Assembly: GCA_022448665.1 (NCBI GenBank)
Contig: JAKUUO010000007.1
Location: 1 to 12,709, forward strand
Reading direction: 5' to 3'
Length of the DNA stretch: 12,709 nucleotides
Source: Candidatus Thalassarchaeum betae
GTDB lineage: Archaea; Thermoplasmatota; Poseidoniia; Poseidoniales; Thalassarchaeaceae
A model generated the notes under the pieces. It had not been told where the DNA came from and did no database searches. It saw only the letters and a program-made list of their open reading frames with translations. The position numbers and the translations under genes were made by a program. Shown in pieces: positions 1-6,625 of this stretch (positions are counted from its first letter, which is position 1; the number at the start of each line of letters is the position of its first letter).

Positions 1-402
1 CTCCGGGACAGTCTGGGTGCTGCCATCGGTCCAGTTCAGCTCGATCCTCCAGTTGACGTAGGCGCCGGTGTCATCGAGCAGCACCGAGCCCTCCCAGGTG
101 CTCCCGTCGAGCTGGCTGTCGGTGAGCCCGCTGGTCTCAGGAGGGTAGCAGGCCCCGGAGTTGATGCAGATCTGCGTTGTCCAGCCGACGGTGGTGCCGT
201 TGGAGGCGGCCTCGTCGTCCAGGGTCACTGTGATGCTGAAATCCTCGCCTTGAAGGGCGACGTCGGCCGTTTCGACCGACGCTACGGCGGTGCCTTCTGT
301 CTCGGCCGCCTCGTTGACCCCGCCCTCCGCGGCCGCCAGCGGCAGCAGCAGGATGACTGCCAGTGCGACCGACCTGCGCATGCCCCGACGGCGTACTTGC
401 AC
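1..402 (-). CDS. Secreted protein with N-terminal signal peptide (partial, runs off the left edge)
   Basis: This reading frame stays open from the window edge to its start, so its C-terminus lies outside. I place the start at the GTG at 402, because a GAGG Shine-Dalgarno-like run (412-415) lies 9 bases upstream. An in-frame ATG at 381 is the alternative. From GTG the protein begins with an Arg-rich n-region and a Leu/Ala-rich core (VALAVILLLPLAAA), a typical Sec signal peptide ending near residue 26. The mature part is acidic, Thr/Asn-rich and beta-like, with one close Cys pair (CINSGAC) and repeated NWT/NGT glycosylation-type sites, as in archaeal surface proteins. It starts 18 bases after the PUA gene stop, so the two are probably co-transcribed. 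I do not recognise a family. The secretion call is firm; the function is unknown. Confidence 0.7.
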   Translation of the reverse strand, partial: MQVRRRGMRRSVALAVILLLPLAAAEGGVNEAAETEGTAVASVETADVALQGEDFSITVTLDDEAASNGTTVGWTTQICINSGACYPPETSGLTDSQLDGSTWEGSVLLDDTGAYVNWRIELNWTDGSTQTVPE

Positions 403-420
403 CAAATGAATCCTCTTGGC

Positions 421-957
421 TCAGGTTTCGAGGTCCCACAGTTCGTCGCCGACCCAGTGGAGCGTGCTCACCGCCTTGCCGTTGGTCATCTCCATCATCT
501 CGTCCCCGCTGACGAGCGCGACCCCCGTGGCCAGGGGCTTGCCGTGCTCCTCGTCCCGGATCCAGACCAGGTCGCCGGCCTTCAGCGAGGGATCGGCGAG
601 CTGGACGCCGGCCGCCATGCAGTCGGCGCCGTTCATCAGGAACGGGATGGCGCCGTGGTCGACGGCGGCCCAGCAGCGCTCGGGCTGCCAGGCGATGATG
701 CCCCGGAGCGTCGGGAACCAGGAGTCGCCTCCCTCGGTCTCGACCTGCATCCCCAGGGGGACCCGGTCGACCAGGATCAGGTCACGCCCCTCGAAGTGCC
801 CCCTCTCGAGGAAGCTCTCAGCGAGGTCCAGCTCGAGACCCACGGACTCGCCGAGCTGGCGGATGTCCTCGCGCACCTGCTTGAATCTGACAGGCGTGCG
901 CCGACGCAGCCTCTTCTCGCTCACGCACCGCTGTGAATGCGCTACCGAGAAGAACAT
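421..957 (-). CDS. PUA-domain RNA-binding protein (archaeal MCT-1/Tma20-like, COG2016 type)
   Basis: A 178-residue protein with a basic N-terminal region (RLRRRTPVRFKQ, about 16-26), a pre-PUA domain to about residue 95 and a C-terminal PUA domain (about 97-176). The PUA domain shows VDHGAIPFLMNGADCM (99-114) and the closing motif GKAVSTLHWVGDELW (160-174), both characteristic of the archaeal relatives of eukaryotic MCT-1. PUA domains bind structured RNA; the eukaryotic relatives act on the 40S subunit in translation initiation and recycling, so a ribosome-related role is inferred here. The ATG at 957 is preferred because a TTCAA box is centred 29 bases upstream, the spacing seen at several leaderless-looking starts in this window. 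A GTG at 924 (MSEKRL) is the alternative and gives a length closer to the conserved part. Confidence 0.85.
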   Translation of the reverse strand: MFFSVAHSQRCVSEKRLRRRTPVRFKQVREDIRQLGESVGLELDLAESFLERGHFEGRDLILVDRVPLGMQVETEGGDSWFPTLRGIIAWQPERCWAAVDHGAIPFLMNGADCMAAGVQLADPSLKAGDLVWIRDEEHGKPLATGVALVSGDEMMEMTNGKAVSTLHWVGDELWDLET

Positions 958-980
958 ACTGCATCGGCGGAGCGACGAAC

Positions 981-991
981 ACGTTGAAGAC
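981..991. promoter_or_regulatory. Shared TATA-like box of the divergent PUA and thrH genes
   Basis: The sequence CGTTGAAGACG is the only clear TATA-like element in the 57-base gap. Its TTGAA core (984-988, centre 986) is 29 bases from the ATG at 1015 on the plus strand and 29 bases from the ATG at 957 on the minus strand. It reads TTGAA one way and TTCAA the other. If it works in both directions, both transcripts would start at or within a few bases of their start codons. Confidence 0.5.
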
Positions 992-1014
992 GGGCGCTCG
1001 CCGGCGTCGGCCCG

Positions 1015-1632
1015 ATGCTAGTCGTCTGTCTCGACCTGGAGGGCGTCCTCATGCCCGAGGTGTGGATCAACGTCGCCGAGCGCACGGGCATCCCCGAACT
1101 CCGCATCACGACCCGCGAAGAGCCCGACTACGGCAAGCTGATGAGGTACCGGCTCGACATCCTCGATGCCAACGGTCTGACCATAGACGACATCACCGAT
1201 GTGATCGAGGGGATGCAGCCGCTCGACGGCGCAGTGGAGTTCCTCGACTGGCTCAGGTCCAACTGGCAGGTCATCATCCTCTCGGACACCTTCTCCCAGT
1301 TCGCCGGCCCGATGATGGACAAGCTCGGTCGACCGACCCTGTTCTGCCACACCCTCGAGATCGACGAGGACTCGCGCAGGATCGCCGACTGGACCATCCG
1401 CCTCGAGGACCAGAAGTGCCGCACGGTCGAGGCGCTCCGGGCGATGAACTTCAACGTCATCGCATCAGGTGATTCGTACAACGACACCACGATGCTGGCC
1501 GCAGCCAACACGGGCATCCTGCTCAACCCCCCGCAGAACGTCGCCGACGAGTTCCCCCAGCACCCGGTGGCCACGAACTACACCGAGCTGCGCGACGCCA
1601 TCCAGCAAGCCGCATCGGCTATGGGCGAATAG
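1015..1632 (+). CDS. thrH: ThrH: phosphoserine phosphatase / homoserine phosphotransferase (HAD family)
   Basis: A 205-residue HAD hydrolase, the same length as Pseudomonas ThrH and very similar along its whole length from memory. Motif I is DLEGVL with nucleophile D7 and E9 in place of the usual second Asp, a ThrH/PSP feature. Motif II is S90-D91-T92 (ILSDTF), the conserved Lys is K134, and motif IV is GDSYND (152-157). ThrH removes phosphate from phosphoserine in serine synthesis and, in Pseudomonas, can transfer it to homoserine in threonine synthesis. It acts in the cytoplasm. The start is supported by a TTGAA box centred 29 bases upstream, suggesting a leaderless mRNA. The protein is best known from bacteria, so it may have been acquired by transfer. 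Serine phosphatase activity is the safer prediction. Confidence 0.9.
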   Translation: MLVVCLDLEGVLMPEVWINVAERTGIPELRITTREEPDYGKLMRYRLDILDANGLTIDDITDVIEGMQPLDGAVEFLDWLRSNWQVIILSDTFSQFAGPMMDKLGRPTLFCHTLEIDEDSRRIADWTIRLEDQKCRTVEALRAMNFNVIASGDSYNDTTMLAAANTGILLNPPQNVADEFPQHPVATNYTELRDAIQQAASAMGE

Positions 1633-1643
1633 TCCTCCAATCC

Positions 1644-1675
1644 ATTGAAATAAGGGTGGTCGGTCGGCGGGACGC
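1644..1675 (+). promoter_or_regulatory. Promoter of rps8e with TATA-like box and GC-rich proximal element
   Basis: ATTGAAATA (1644-1652) is a TATA-like box whose TTGAA core centres on 1647, 29 bases before the ATG at 1676. Between box and start lies TCGGTCGGCGGGAC (1660-1673), then GC and the start codon. The same 14 bases recur at the same distance from the EF-1A box (7885-7898). There is no room for a conventional leader, so the mRNA is probably leaderless or nearly so. Confidence 0.6.
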
Positions 1676-2071
1676 ATGGCAAAGTGGCATGGCATATCCC
1701 GCAGAAAGCCGAGCGGCGGCCGCTTGAAGCGACCGAACCGCTATCGCGGCAAGCGCAAGACGGAGATATCCAGCGAGAACCAGTTCGCGTACGTGGGCGA
1801 GGAGGACAAGAGCAAGGCCTACCGCAAGCGGGCGAAGTCCCAGACCATGAGAGTCCAGTCGGCCAGGCACATCAACGTCAACGACCCCAAGGAGGGCAAG
1901 ACGGTGAGGGCGACCATCAACAGCGTCGCCGAGAACGACGCCGACCCCAACTACGTCCGACGCAACATCATCACCAAGGGCGCCGTCGTCGATACCGACG
2001 TAGGACGGGTGCGCGTGACCAGCAGGCCCGGCATGCACGGCGTTGTCAGCGGTGTCCTTCTCGAGGACTGA
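1676..2071 (+). CDS. rps8e: 30S ribosomal protein S8e
   Basis: A 131-residue, strongly basic protein with the S8e opening (MAKWHGISRRKPSGGRLKRPNRYRGKRKTE is split here as residues 1-20 and 21-30), the central RVQSARHINVNDPKEGKT segment and a C-terminal beta stretch ending in RPGMHGVVSGVLLED. S8e is found in archaea and eukaryotes but not bacteria, and is part of the small subunit. The length is close to the usual archaeal 125-130 residues. The start is fixed by homology and by the TATA-like box 29 bases upstream. It begins 43 bases after thrH but has its own promoter, and SRP19 follows 49 bases downstream, making a likely S8e-SRP19 transcription unit. Confidence 0.95.
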   Translation: MAKWHGISRRKPSGGRLKRPNRYRGKRKTEISSENQFAYVGEEDKSKAYRKRAKSQTMRVQSARHINVNDPKEGKTVRATINSVAENDADPNYVRRNIITKGAVVDTDVGRVRVTSRPGMHGVVSGVLLED

Positions 2072-2105
2072 GGCTCGCGAAGCCCTCAAGTCACTCCGCA
2101 GACGG

Positions 2106-2111
2106 GGAGGT
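2106..2111 (+). promoter_or_regulatory. Shine-Dalgarno site deciding the SRP19 start
   Basis: GGAGGT within GGGGAGGTAG lies 9 bases before the ATG at 2121. It is one of the strongest ribosome binding sites in the window. It supports 2121 over the later in-frame ATG at 2142 and over starts upstream that overlap S8e. A second gene in a transcription unit would need such a leader. Confidence 0.7.
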
Positions 2112-2120
2112 AGCGACAGC

Positions 2121-2558
2121 ATGCCCCGCGACGCCAGCAAAATGAACATCTGGACCGGCTACTTCGACTCCAGGCTGAGCCGATCCGGCGGTCGACGCGT
2201 CCCCAAGGAGGCCAGCGTGCCAAAACCCACCCTCGAGACCGTCGCTTGGGCGGCCAAGGCGGTTGGGATCTCCAAGATGAAGCGCGAGGCGGAGGCCAGC
2301 CACCCCTCCCGCCCGCACCTGCAGGAGGGACGCCTCGTGCTCTCCACCAAAGACGCCCTCAGCTCCACCAATGCAGACAGCAAGGAGGGCGTCATGCAGT
2401 CGATCGGCCTTCGCCTGCGCAGCCAGATGAAGGAGGCCAAAAAGCAGGACAGCAAGACTCAGGCCAGAGGGCCCTCGAAGGGCGACCGCCAGAGGCGCGC
2501 CCAGCGCAAGTCGTTCAAGCAGAAGAGCGGCCGGCGGCGCAAGAAGTTCGGCCGCTGA
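2121..2558 (+). CDS. srp19: Signal recognition particle protein SRP19 with a basic C-terminal extension
   Basis: SRP19 binds helices 6 and 8 of the SRP RNA and promotes SRP54 assembly, so it serves co-translational targeting of membrane and secreted proteins. The N-terminal half carries the family pattern: NIWTGYFDSRLSRSGGRRVPKE (about 9-30), then KPTLETVAWAAKAVGI, and HPSRPHLQEGRLVL (61-74) with the conserved basic and Arg-Leu-Val positions. Start 2121 is chosen from the GGAGGT site. The protein is 145 residues, longer than the usual archaeal form of roughly 90-100. The extra part, from about residue 104, is a low-complexity Lys/Arg/Gln-rich tail ending GRRRKKFGR that probably contacts RNA. 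It follows S8e by 49 bases. Confidence 0.88.
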   Translation: MPRDASKMNIWTGYFDSRLSRSGGRRVPKEASVPKPTLETVAWAAKAVGISKMKREAEASHPSRPHLQEGRLVLSTKDALSSTNADSKEGVMQSIGLRLRSQMKEAKKQDSKTQARGPSKGDRQRRAQRKSFKQKSGRRRKKFGR

Positions 2559-2595
2559 CCGCAATCACCTTGTCCGTCGCCTCGCATGACGGGCC

Positions 2596-2742
2596 ATGGA
2601 GTACCGCATCATCAAGTCGAAGACCCTCGAGAGTCTGGAGGAGGAGGTCAACGCCGCCTTGAAAGACGGCTGGGTCCCGACGGGCGGGCCGATGAACCTC
2701 CCGTTCGGCTTCGCCGGGTACTTCCAAGGCATGGTCCGCTAG
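2596..2742 (+). CDS. DUF1737-like small protein (48 residues)
   Basis: A 48-residue ORF, short enough to be missed by usual length cut-offs: it opens MEYRIIKSKTLESLEEEV, continues with NAALKDGWVPTGGP and ends GYFQGMVR. The pattern of an N-terminal strand, an acidic helix with a hydrophobic repeat, then (K/E)DGWxPxGG and a closing aromatic-Gln-(G/A)-Met strand matches the DUF1737 domain, a small family of unknown function. It begins 37 bases after SRP19 on the same strand, so it is probably co-transcribed. Its stop is 4 bases from the convergent aminotransferase stop. I see no strong ribosome binding site. The match is from memory of the domain pattern, but codon choice and the complete conserved core support a real gene. 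Confidence 0.75.
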   Translation: MEYRIIKSKTLESLEEEVNAALKDGWVPTGGPMNLPFGFAGYFQGMVR

Positions 2743-2746
2743 TGAC

Positions 2747-3775
2747 TCACTCGACGGCCACGGTCCACCCGCGCTCGTCCGGGATCCGCTTCTGCTGGAT
2801 GGCCGTGAGCTCGTCATGCAGGATCCGGGTAATCGGCCCGACCTCGCCATCGCCGAAGCTGGCGACCCTGTCGCCGTGCTTGATCGAGCCGATGGAGGAG
2901 ACCACGGCGGCCGTGCCGGCGCAGAAGCACTCGTCGGCGCTCAGAGCGTAGTCGACGTCGACCTTCTCCTCGCGGACCTCGTAACCCCTGTCCCTCGCGA
3001 TCTCGATGACCGACTCCCTGGTGACTCCCGGCAGTATGGTCCCGGTCAGCTCAGGCGTCGAGATGACGCCGTCCTTGACGCAGAAGAAGTTGGCCGCTCC
3101 GACCTCCTCGACGTACCTGTGGTGAACGGCGTCGAGGTAGATGATCTCGGCGAAGCCCTCGGACTTGGCGGCCTTCGATGGGACCATCCCGGGCGCGTAG
3201 TTGCCGATCGCCTTCACCCCGCCCGAGCCGCCCGGGGCGGCGCGGTGGAAATCATCCGAGACCTTCAGCGAGATCGGCCTGAGGCCGCCCTTGAAGTAGG
3301 GCCCCACCGGGGAGACGTAGACCAGGAACGTGTACTCGGGTGCGGGTGCCACACCGAGGATTGCGCCGCTGCCCATCAGCAGCGGCCGGATGTAGAGCGC
3401 GCCCTTGCCCATGGGGGGGACCCAGCGGCTGTTCTCGAGCACGGTCTTGCGGACCGCGTCGAGGAACATCTCCTCAGGGACGACAGGCATCCCGAGGCGC
3501 TTCGCGCCGTCCTGCATGCGACTCGCGTTCCTCTCGGGCCGGAACATGACGATGCTGCCGTCGGCTGCGCGCTGCGCCTTCAGGCCCTCGAACAGGCCCT
3601 GGCCGTAGTTGAGAACCCCAGCGGCCGGTGACATGCTGAGGTCCTGGAAGTCCTGCATCACCCCAGGGCTCCAGTCCCCACCCTCTTTGCAGTGGGAGAT
3701 GTACATCCGATCGGTCTTCTGGTAACTGAATATCATGCTGTCCCAGTCGATTGCCGGGCTGTCATTATCCAACAC
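2747..3775 (-). CDS. ilvE: Branched-chain amino acid aminotransferase (fold type IV, BCAT2-like)
   Basis: A PLP-dependent transaminase that interconverts Leu, Ile and Val with their 2-oxo acids, using 2-oxoglutarate/glutamate, in the cytoplasm. In the 342-residue form starting at GTG 3775 I see IDWD (about 9-12), the FSYQKTDRMY segment, LNYGQGLFEGLKAQR (about 55-69), RPLLMGSG (about 130-137), the PLP lysine K188 in GGVKAIGNYAPG, EEVGAANFF with the likely pyridine-nitrogen Glu (E224), TILPGVTR and AGTAAVVSSIG (about 286-295). The type is the longer, eukaryote-like BCAT rather than the E. coli form. The start is preferred because AGGGGTG (3781-3787) lies 5 bases upstream and a TTGAA box lies at 3816-3820. 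The frame remains open to a GTG at 3862, and a shorter ATG start at 3736 would cut the conserved IDWD. Confidence 0.9.
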   Translation of the reverse strand: MLDNDSPAIDWDSMIFSYQKTDRMYISHCKEGGDWSPGVMQDFQDLSMSPAAGVLNYGQGLFEGLKAQRAADGSIVMFRPERNASRMQDGAKRLGMPVVPEEMFLDAVRKTVLENSRWVPPMGKGALYIRPLLMGSGAILGVAPAPEYTFLVYVSPVGPYFKGGLRPISLKVSDDFHRAAPGGSGGVKAIGNYAPGMVPSKAAKSEGFAEIIYLDAVHHRYVEEVGAANFFCVKDGVISTPELTGTILPGVTRESVIEIARDRGYEVREEKVDVDYALSADECFCAGTAAVVSSIGSIKHGDRVASFGDGEVGPITRILHDELTAIQQKRIPDERGWTVAVE

Positions 3776-3780
3776 CAATG

Positions 3781-3820
3781 CACCCCTAATTGCGTCGCAG
3801 GTGAGGGGGTCGGCTTTCAA
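3781..3820 (-). promoter_or_regulatory. Putative promoter and ribosome binding site of the aminotransferase gene
   Basis: Reading the minus strand, GTTGAAAG gives a TATA-like TTGAA at 3820-3816. A start of transcription about 29 bases on would fall near 3789, leaving a leader of about 14 bases that contains AGGGGTG (3787-3781), 5 bases before the proposed GTG start at 3775. The layout mirrors that of EF-1A. Confidence 0.4.
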
Positions 3821-3863
3821 CGGTTCCGCTCCTACCCGTCCACTATCGTTTTGGGCTCTCACG

Positions 3864-3880
3864 ATTACATAGATTGAAGG
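3864..3880 (+). promoter_or_regulatory. Putative promoter of the DNA polymerase gene
   Basis: ATTACATAGATTGAAGG contains two overlapping TATA-like candidates, TTACATA (3865-3871) and TTGAA (3874-3878). Using the 29-base spacing seen elsewhere, the second predicts a start near 3905, with a leader of 27 bases to the ATG at 3932. Which of the two is used cannot be told by eye. Confidence 0.35.
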
Positions 3881-3931
3881 CGTCTTAGCACAGCCTGAGT
3901 CCGAGGGACAGCCATGCAGTGGGAGGAGGAG

Positions 3932-6538
3932 ATGTGCATCATATCAGGCTCCTATCAATCGGGTGATGGGAAGCCCCACCGAACCACCGTTGAACTCTGG
4001 TGCCGCTCTCGCGCTGGACACTCTGTGACCCTGTTGGTGAACGGGCTTCGACCGTATGTCGTAATCGCACTGCCCGGCAAACCACGACCAGCTTCCGAGG
4101 CCGATTCGGCACTGGATTATCTACGGAGCATGGACTGGGCGGTCAACGTCACCCCAATCGGTGACAAGTGGACCCCGGACGGCGACAAGCCGCACTGGAA
4201 GGTCGAGGTGCCACAACCCTGGATGATTACCAGAGGCCCGAATATTAGGAAGACATTGCAGGAGAGTTGGGAGGTCAGCAGCGCCGACATATTGTTCGAG
4301 CGCAGATTGCTGCTGGACTACGACCTCGGACCCCACATCTCTGCCTGCGGTGAGGTACTCTGGGCCGGCGAGCGCGCGCCGGTCGAGGCCCGTGACGAGT
4401 CTACCACGGATCGCGCTACCGCTACTGGGCGTATCGCCGAGGTCGGTGGAGCAGGCCTCTATCCGGTCGACATGGTTCTGTCTTGCACTGTGGATGACCT
4501 GTCAATCACCGAGCCATTCCGAACCCCATTCGTCACCTTCTCATTCGACTTGGAGACGAGCATCCAGTCGAACAGGATCCTGTGTGCCGCGGCTGTCATC
4601 GACAGGGGAGGGGAGCGCACTGAGCACACCTTCCAAGGCGAGGAGGGCGATATCATGGAGGGGCTGACCAAACTCATCCGCTCCGAGGATCCCGACATCA
4701 TCACCGGCTACAACATCGACAACTTCGACCTGCCTCGGATGGAGGAGAGGGCGGACGTCCTAGCAGGCCGCTCAAGGATGGAGGCCGCCGCGCTGTACGG
4801 ATGGGGCAGAGTCCCGATGCTGCAGAGCGAGAACAGGAGGCTGTTTCCCAGCCGCCAGCAGAACCGCGTCTGGAGAATTCCAGGAAGAATCCCTCTCGAT
4901 GCTTGGTGGCAGGCACGCCAGACCCTCCGACCTCAGCGGGAGACTCTGAGATATGTCTCCAAGTTGCTCTGGCCAGAAGATGAGGACAAGCACAAACTGG
5001 ACATCGATGCCAGCCAGATGGACAGGGAATGGGCCGAGCGGCCCGAGGAGGTCCTCGAGTACTGCGTTCGAGACACGGTTCTTCCGTTGGACATCCTCGA
5101 TCGTCTGCAATCGGTCGCTCGCAAGGAGGCTCTCGCCTCGGTATCACTGACAACAGTCGAAACAGCCTCCTCTGGAACCACCAGCCAGTGGCTCGACTCG
5201 CTGGTGATCCGTCTGGCAGACCGCAGAAACGTCTCCGTCCCGACCACTAACTCGGGGCCTCGGAGGAGGAATCAGATCGCCGGCGGATATGTCCACGAGG
5301 TGGACGCGGGACTGGAGCCATGGGTTGTCGTACTCGACTTCAAGTCGATGTACCCATCGATCATGATTGCAAACAACATATGCTTTACCACCCTCCTGAG
5401 AGACGGCTCAGTCGACGATTCGCACAGCGTATCGCCTACCACCGAGACGCGATATCTCTCGAAGGAGGACCGCTTAGGGCTGGTCCCGCAGCTTCTGGAG
5501 CAGCTGATGCAGAGCAGGGAGGTCCACAAGGCCGCCCTCTCAGTTGCCAGGGAGTCTGGCGACGAGGCCGAGGCCTTCCTGCAGGACCAACTGCAATACG
5601 CAGTCAAGATTCTGATGAACTCGTTCTACGGAGTCTTTGCCTCGAGCTTCTACCGCTTCACCCACCCCGACCTCGGCGCCAGCATAACAGAATGGGCCCG
5701 CCACAACATCCGCGGAATCATCGCTCATGTGGAGAAGCGCGGCCACGAGGTGGTCTACTCTGATACCGATTCGATATTCGTCAAAGCCCCGGTAGACAAG
5801 GAGTCTCCAATCAACAAGCCGCCAGAGGATTCGCCGGTTCATGCGGATTGGGAGAGGGCGAAGGCGGAGACGCTTCGCTTCGGTGAGAGTCTGGCCTCAG
5901 AATTCACCAAGGAAGGAGCTGAACTAGAGCTTGAGACCGCGCTTTCCGCTTTCTTCAGCCACGGTGCCAAGAAACGCTACGTCGGTCGTGTCGTGTGGCC
6001 GCGAGAGGAGATGCTGATTCGCGGCTATGAGGTTCGCAGGACCGACTCCTTCGCGCTTCTGACTCGCACGATGACGGAGATGTTCGAAATGATCCTGGAC
6101 GGTGAGGAATGGGCCGCCGTCGAGATGACCAAGTCAGTCATCGACGATGTGAAGGCTAGGCGTGTCGACGCGGCCGATTTGGTCATCAGCCGCTCCTGCA
6201 AGGGTACACTGAGGCGCGACGGCACAGTCGACTTCTCCAAGGTCTACGATAACCCGAACGGGTTGCCTTACGTGCGCGCGGCGAAGAAGAGAATTGAGAG
6301 AGACCTGCCCTTCACCCCCGGGATGAAGGTGGGCTACGTCGTCACCAGCGCCAAGAACAGCCCCATGGATGTGGAGCCCTGGCTCGTCGATGAGATTGGC
6401 GAGGATCCACCCAGATACGACCCGGATTATTACGCGAGGCGCCTCGCGACAGCCCTGGGTAGGATAACAGAGGCCTTCGGGTGGGGTAGGACCGAACTTA
6501 TGTCAGGCTCGCGCCAACAGACCCTCTTTGACTTCTAA
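3932..6538 (+). CDS. polB: Family B replicative DNA polymerase with 3'-5' exonuclease and C-terminal PCNA-binding motif
   Basis: An 868-residue DNA-directed DNA polymerase. From the ATG at 3932 the exonuclease motifs are FDLET (D206, E208), GYNIDNFDL (D263) and YCVRD (Y377, D381), all with their acidic residues. Polymerase motif A is DFKSMYPSI (D469), motif B KILMNSFYG (K559, N563, Y566, G567) and motif C YSDTDS (D611, D613), followed by the KKRY motif (680-683). The last seven residues, QQTLFDF, are an exact PIP box (QxxLxxF) for the sliding clamp. No intein is visible. It is longer than the roughly 775-residue thermococcal enzymes, partly through a polar insert before the exonuclease domain. 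I prefer 3932 because GGGAGGAGG precedes it; the ATG at 3914 would translate that site as QWEEE. Codon use looks somewhat less GC-biased than its neighbours, by impression only. Confidence 0.95.
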   Translation: MCIISGSYQSGDGKPHRTTVELWCRSRAGHSVTLLVNGLRPYVVIALPGKPRPASEADSALDYLRSMDWAVNVTPIGDKWTPDGDKPHWKVEVPQPWMITRGPNIRKTLQESWEVSSADILFERRLLLDYDLGPHISACGEVLWAGERAPVEARDESTTDRATATGRIAEVGGAGLYPVDMVLSCTVDDLSITEPFRTPFVTFSFDLETSIQSNRILCAAAVIDRGGERTEHTFQGEEGDIMEGLTKLIRSEDPDIITGYNIDNFDLPRMEERADVLAGRSRMEAAALYGWGRVPMLQSENRRLFPSRQQNRVWRIPGRIPLDAWWQARQTLRPQRETLRYVSKLLWPEDEDKHKLDIDASQMDREWAERPEEVLEYCVRDTVLPLDILDRLQSVARKEALASVSLTTVETASSGTTSQWLDSLVIRLADRRNVSVPTTNSGPRRRNQIAGGYVHEVDAGLEPWVVVLDFKSMYPSIMIANNICFTTLLRDGSVDDSHSVSPTTETRYLSKEDRLGLVPQLLEQLMQSREVHKAALSVARESGDEAEAFLQDQLQYAVKILMNSFYGVFASSFYRFTHPDLGASITEWARHNIRGIIAHVEKRGHEVVYSDTDSIFVKAPVDKESPINKPPEDSPVHADWERAKAETLRFGESLASEFTKEGAELELETALSAFFSHGAKKRYVGRVVWPREEMLIRGYEVRRTDSFALLTRTMTEMFEMILDGEEWAAVEMTKSVIDDVKARRVDAADLVISRSCKGTLRRDGTVDFSKVYDNPNGLPYVRAAKKRIERDLPFTPGMKVGYVVTSAKNSPMDVEPWLVDEIGEDPPRYDPDYYARRLATALGRITEAFGWGRTELMSGSRQQTLFDF

Positions 6539-6594
6539 TCGCTACATTGGAAGCCTGTCTAACCGCCATTGGATGTGTACTGGACAGCGTAGGG

Positions 6595-6625
6595 TTGATT
6601 TCAGCCGGTCTCCCAGACCAGACTG
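6595..6625 (+). promoter_or_regulatory. Putative leaderless promoter of the PKD lipoprotein gene, with a short dyad
   Basis: TTGATTT begins at 6595 and its TTGAT core centres on 6597, 29 bases before the ATG at 6626. Between them GGTCT (6607-6611), CCC, AGACC (6615-6619) forms a perfect 5-bp dyad, flanked loosely by CAG (6602-6604) and CTG (6623-6625). No Shine-Dalgarno site is present, consistent with a leaderless message. Confidence 0.4.

Noticed and set aside
250..936. Plus-strand ORF of 228 codons opposite the PUA gene
   Set aside because: It is antisense to a well-conserved PUA protein and a signal-peptide gene, and its composition is what GC-rich shadow frames give. No domain is recognisable.
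2816..3631. Plus-strand ORF of 271 codons inside the aminotransferase region
   Set aside because: Lies wholly antisense to a fully motif-supported BCAT; Asp/Arg/Gly-rich shadow frame without a recognisable fold.
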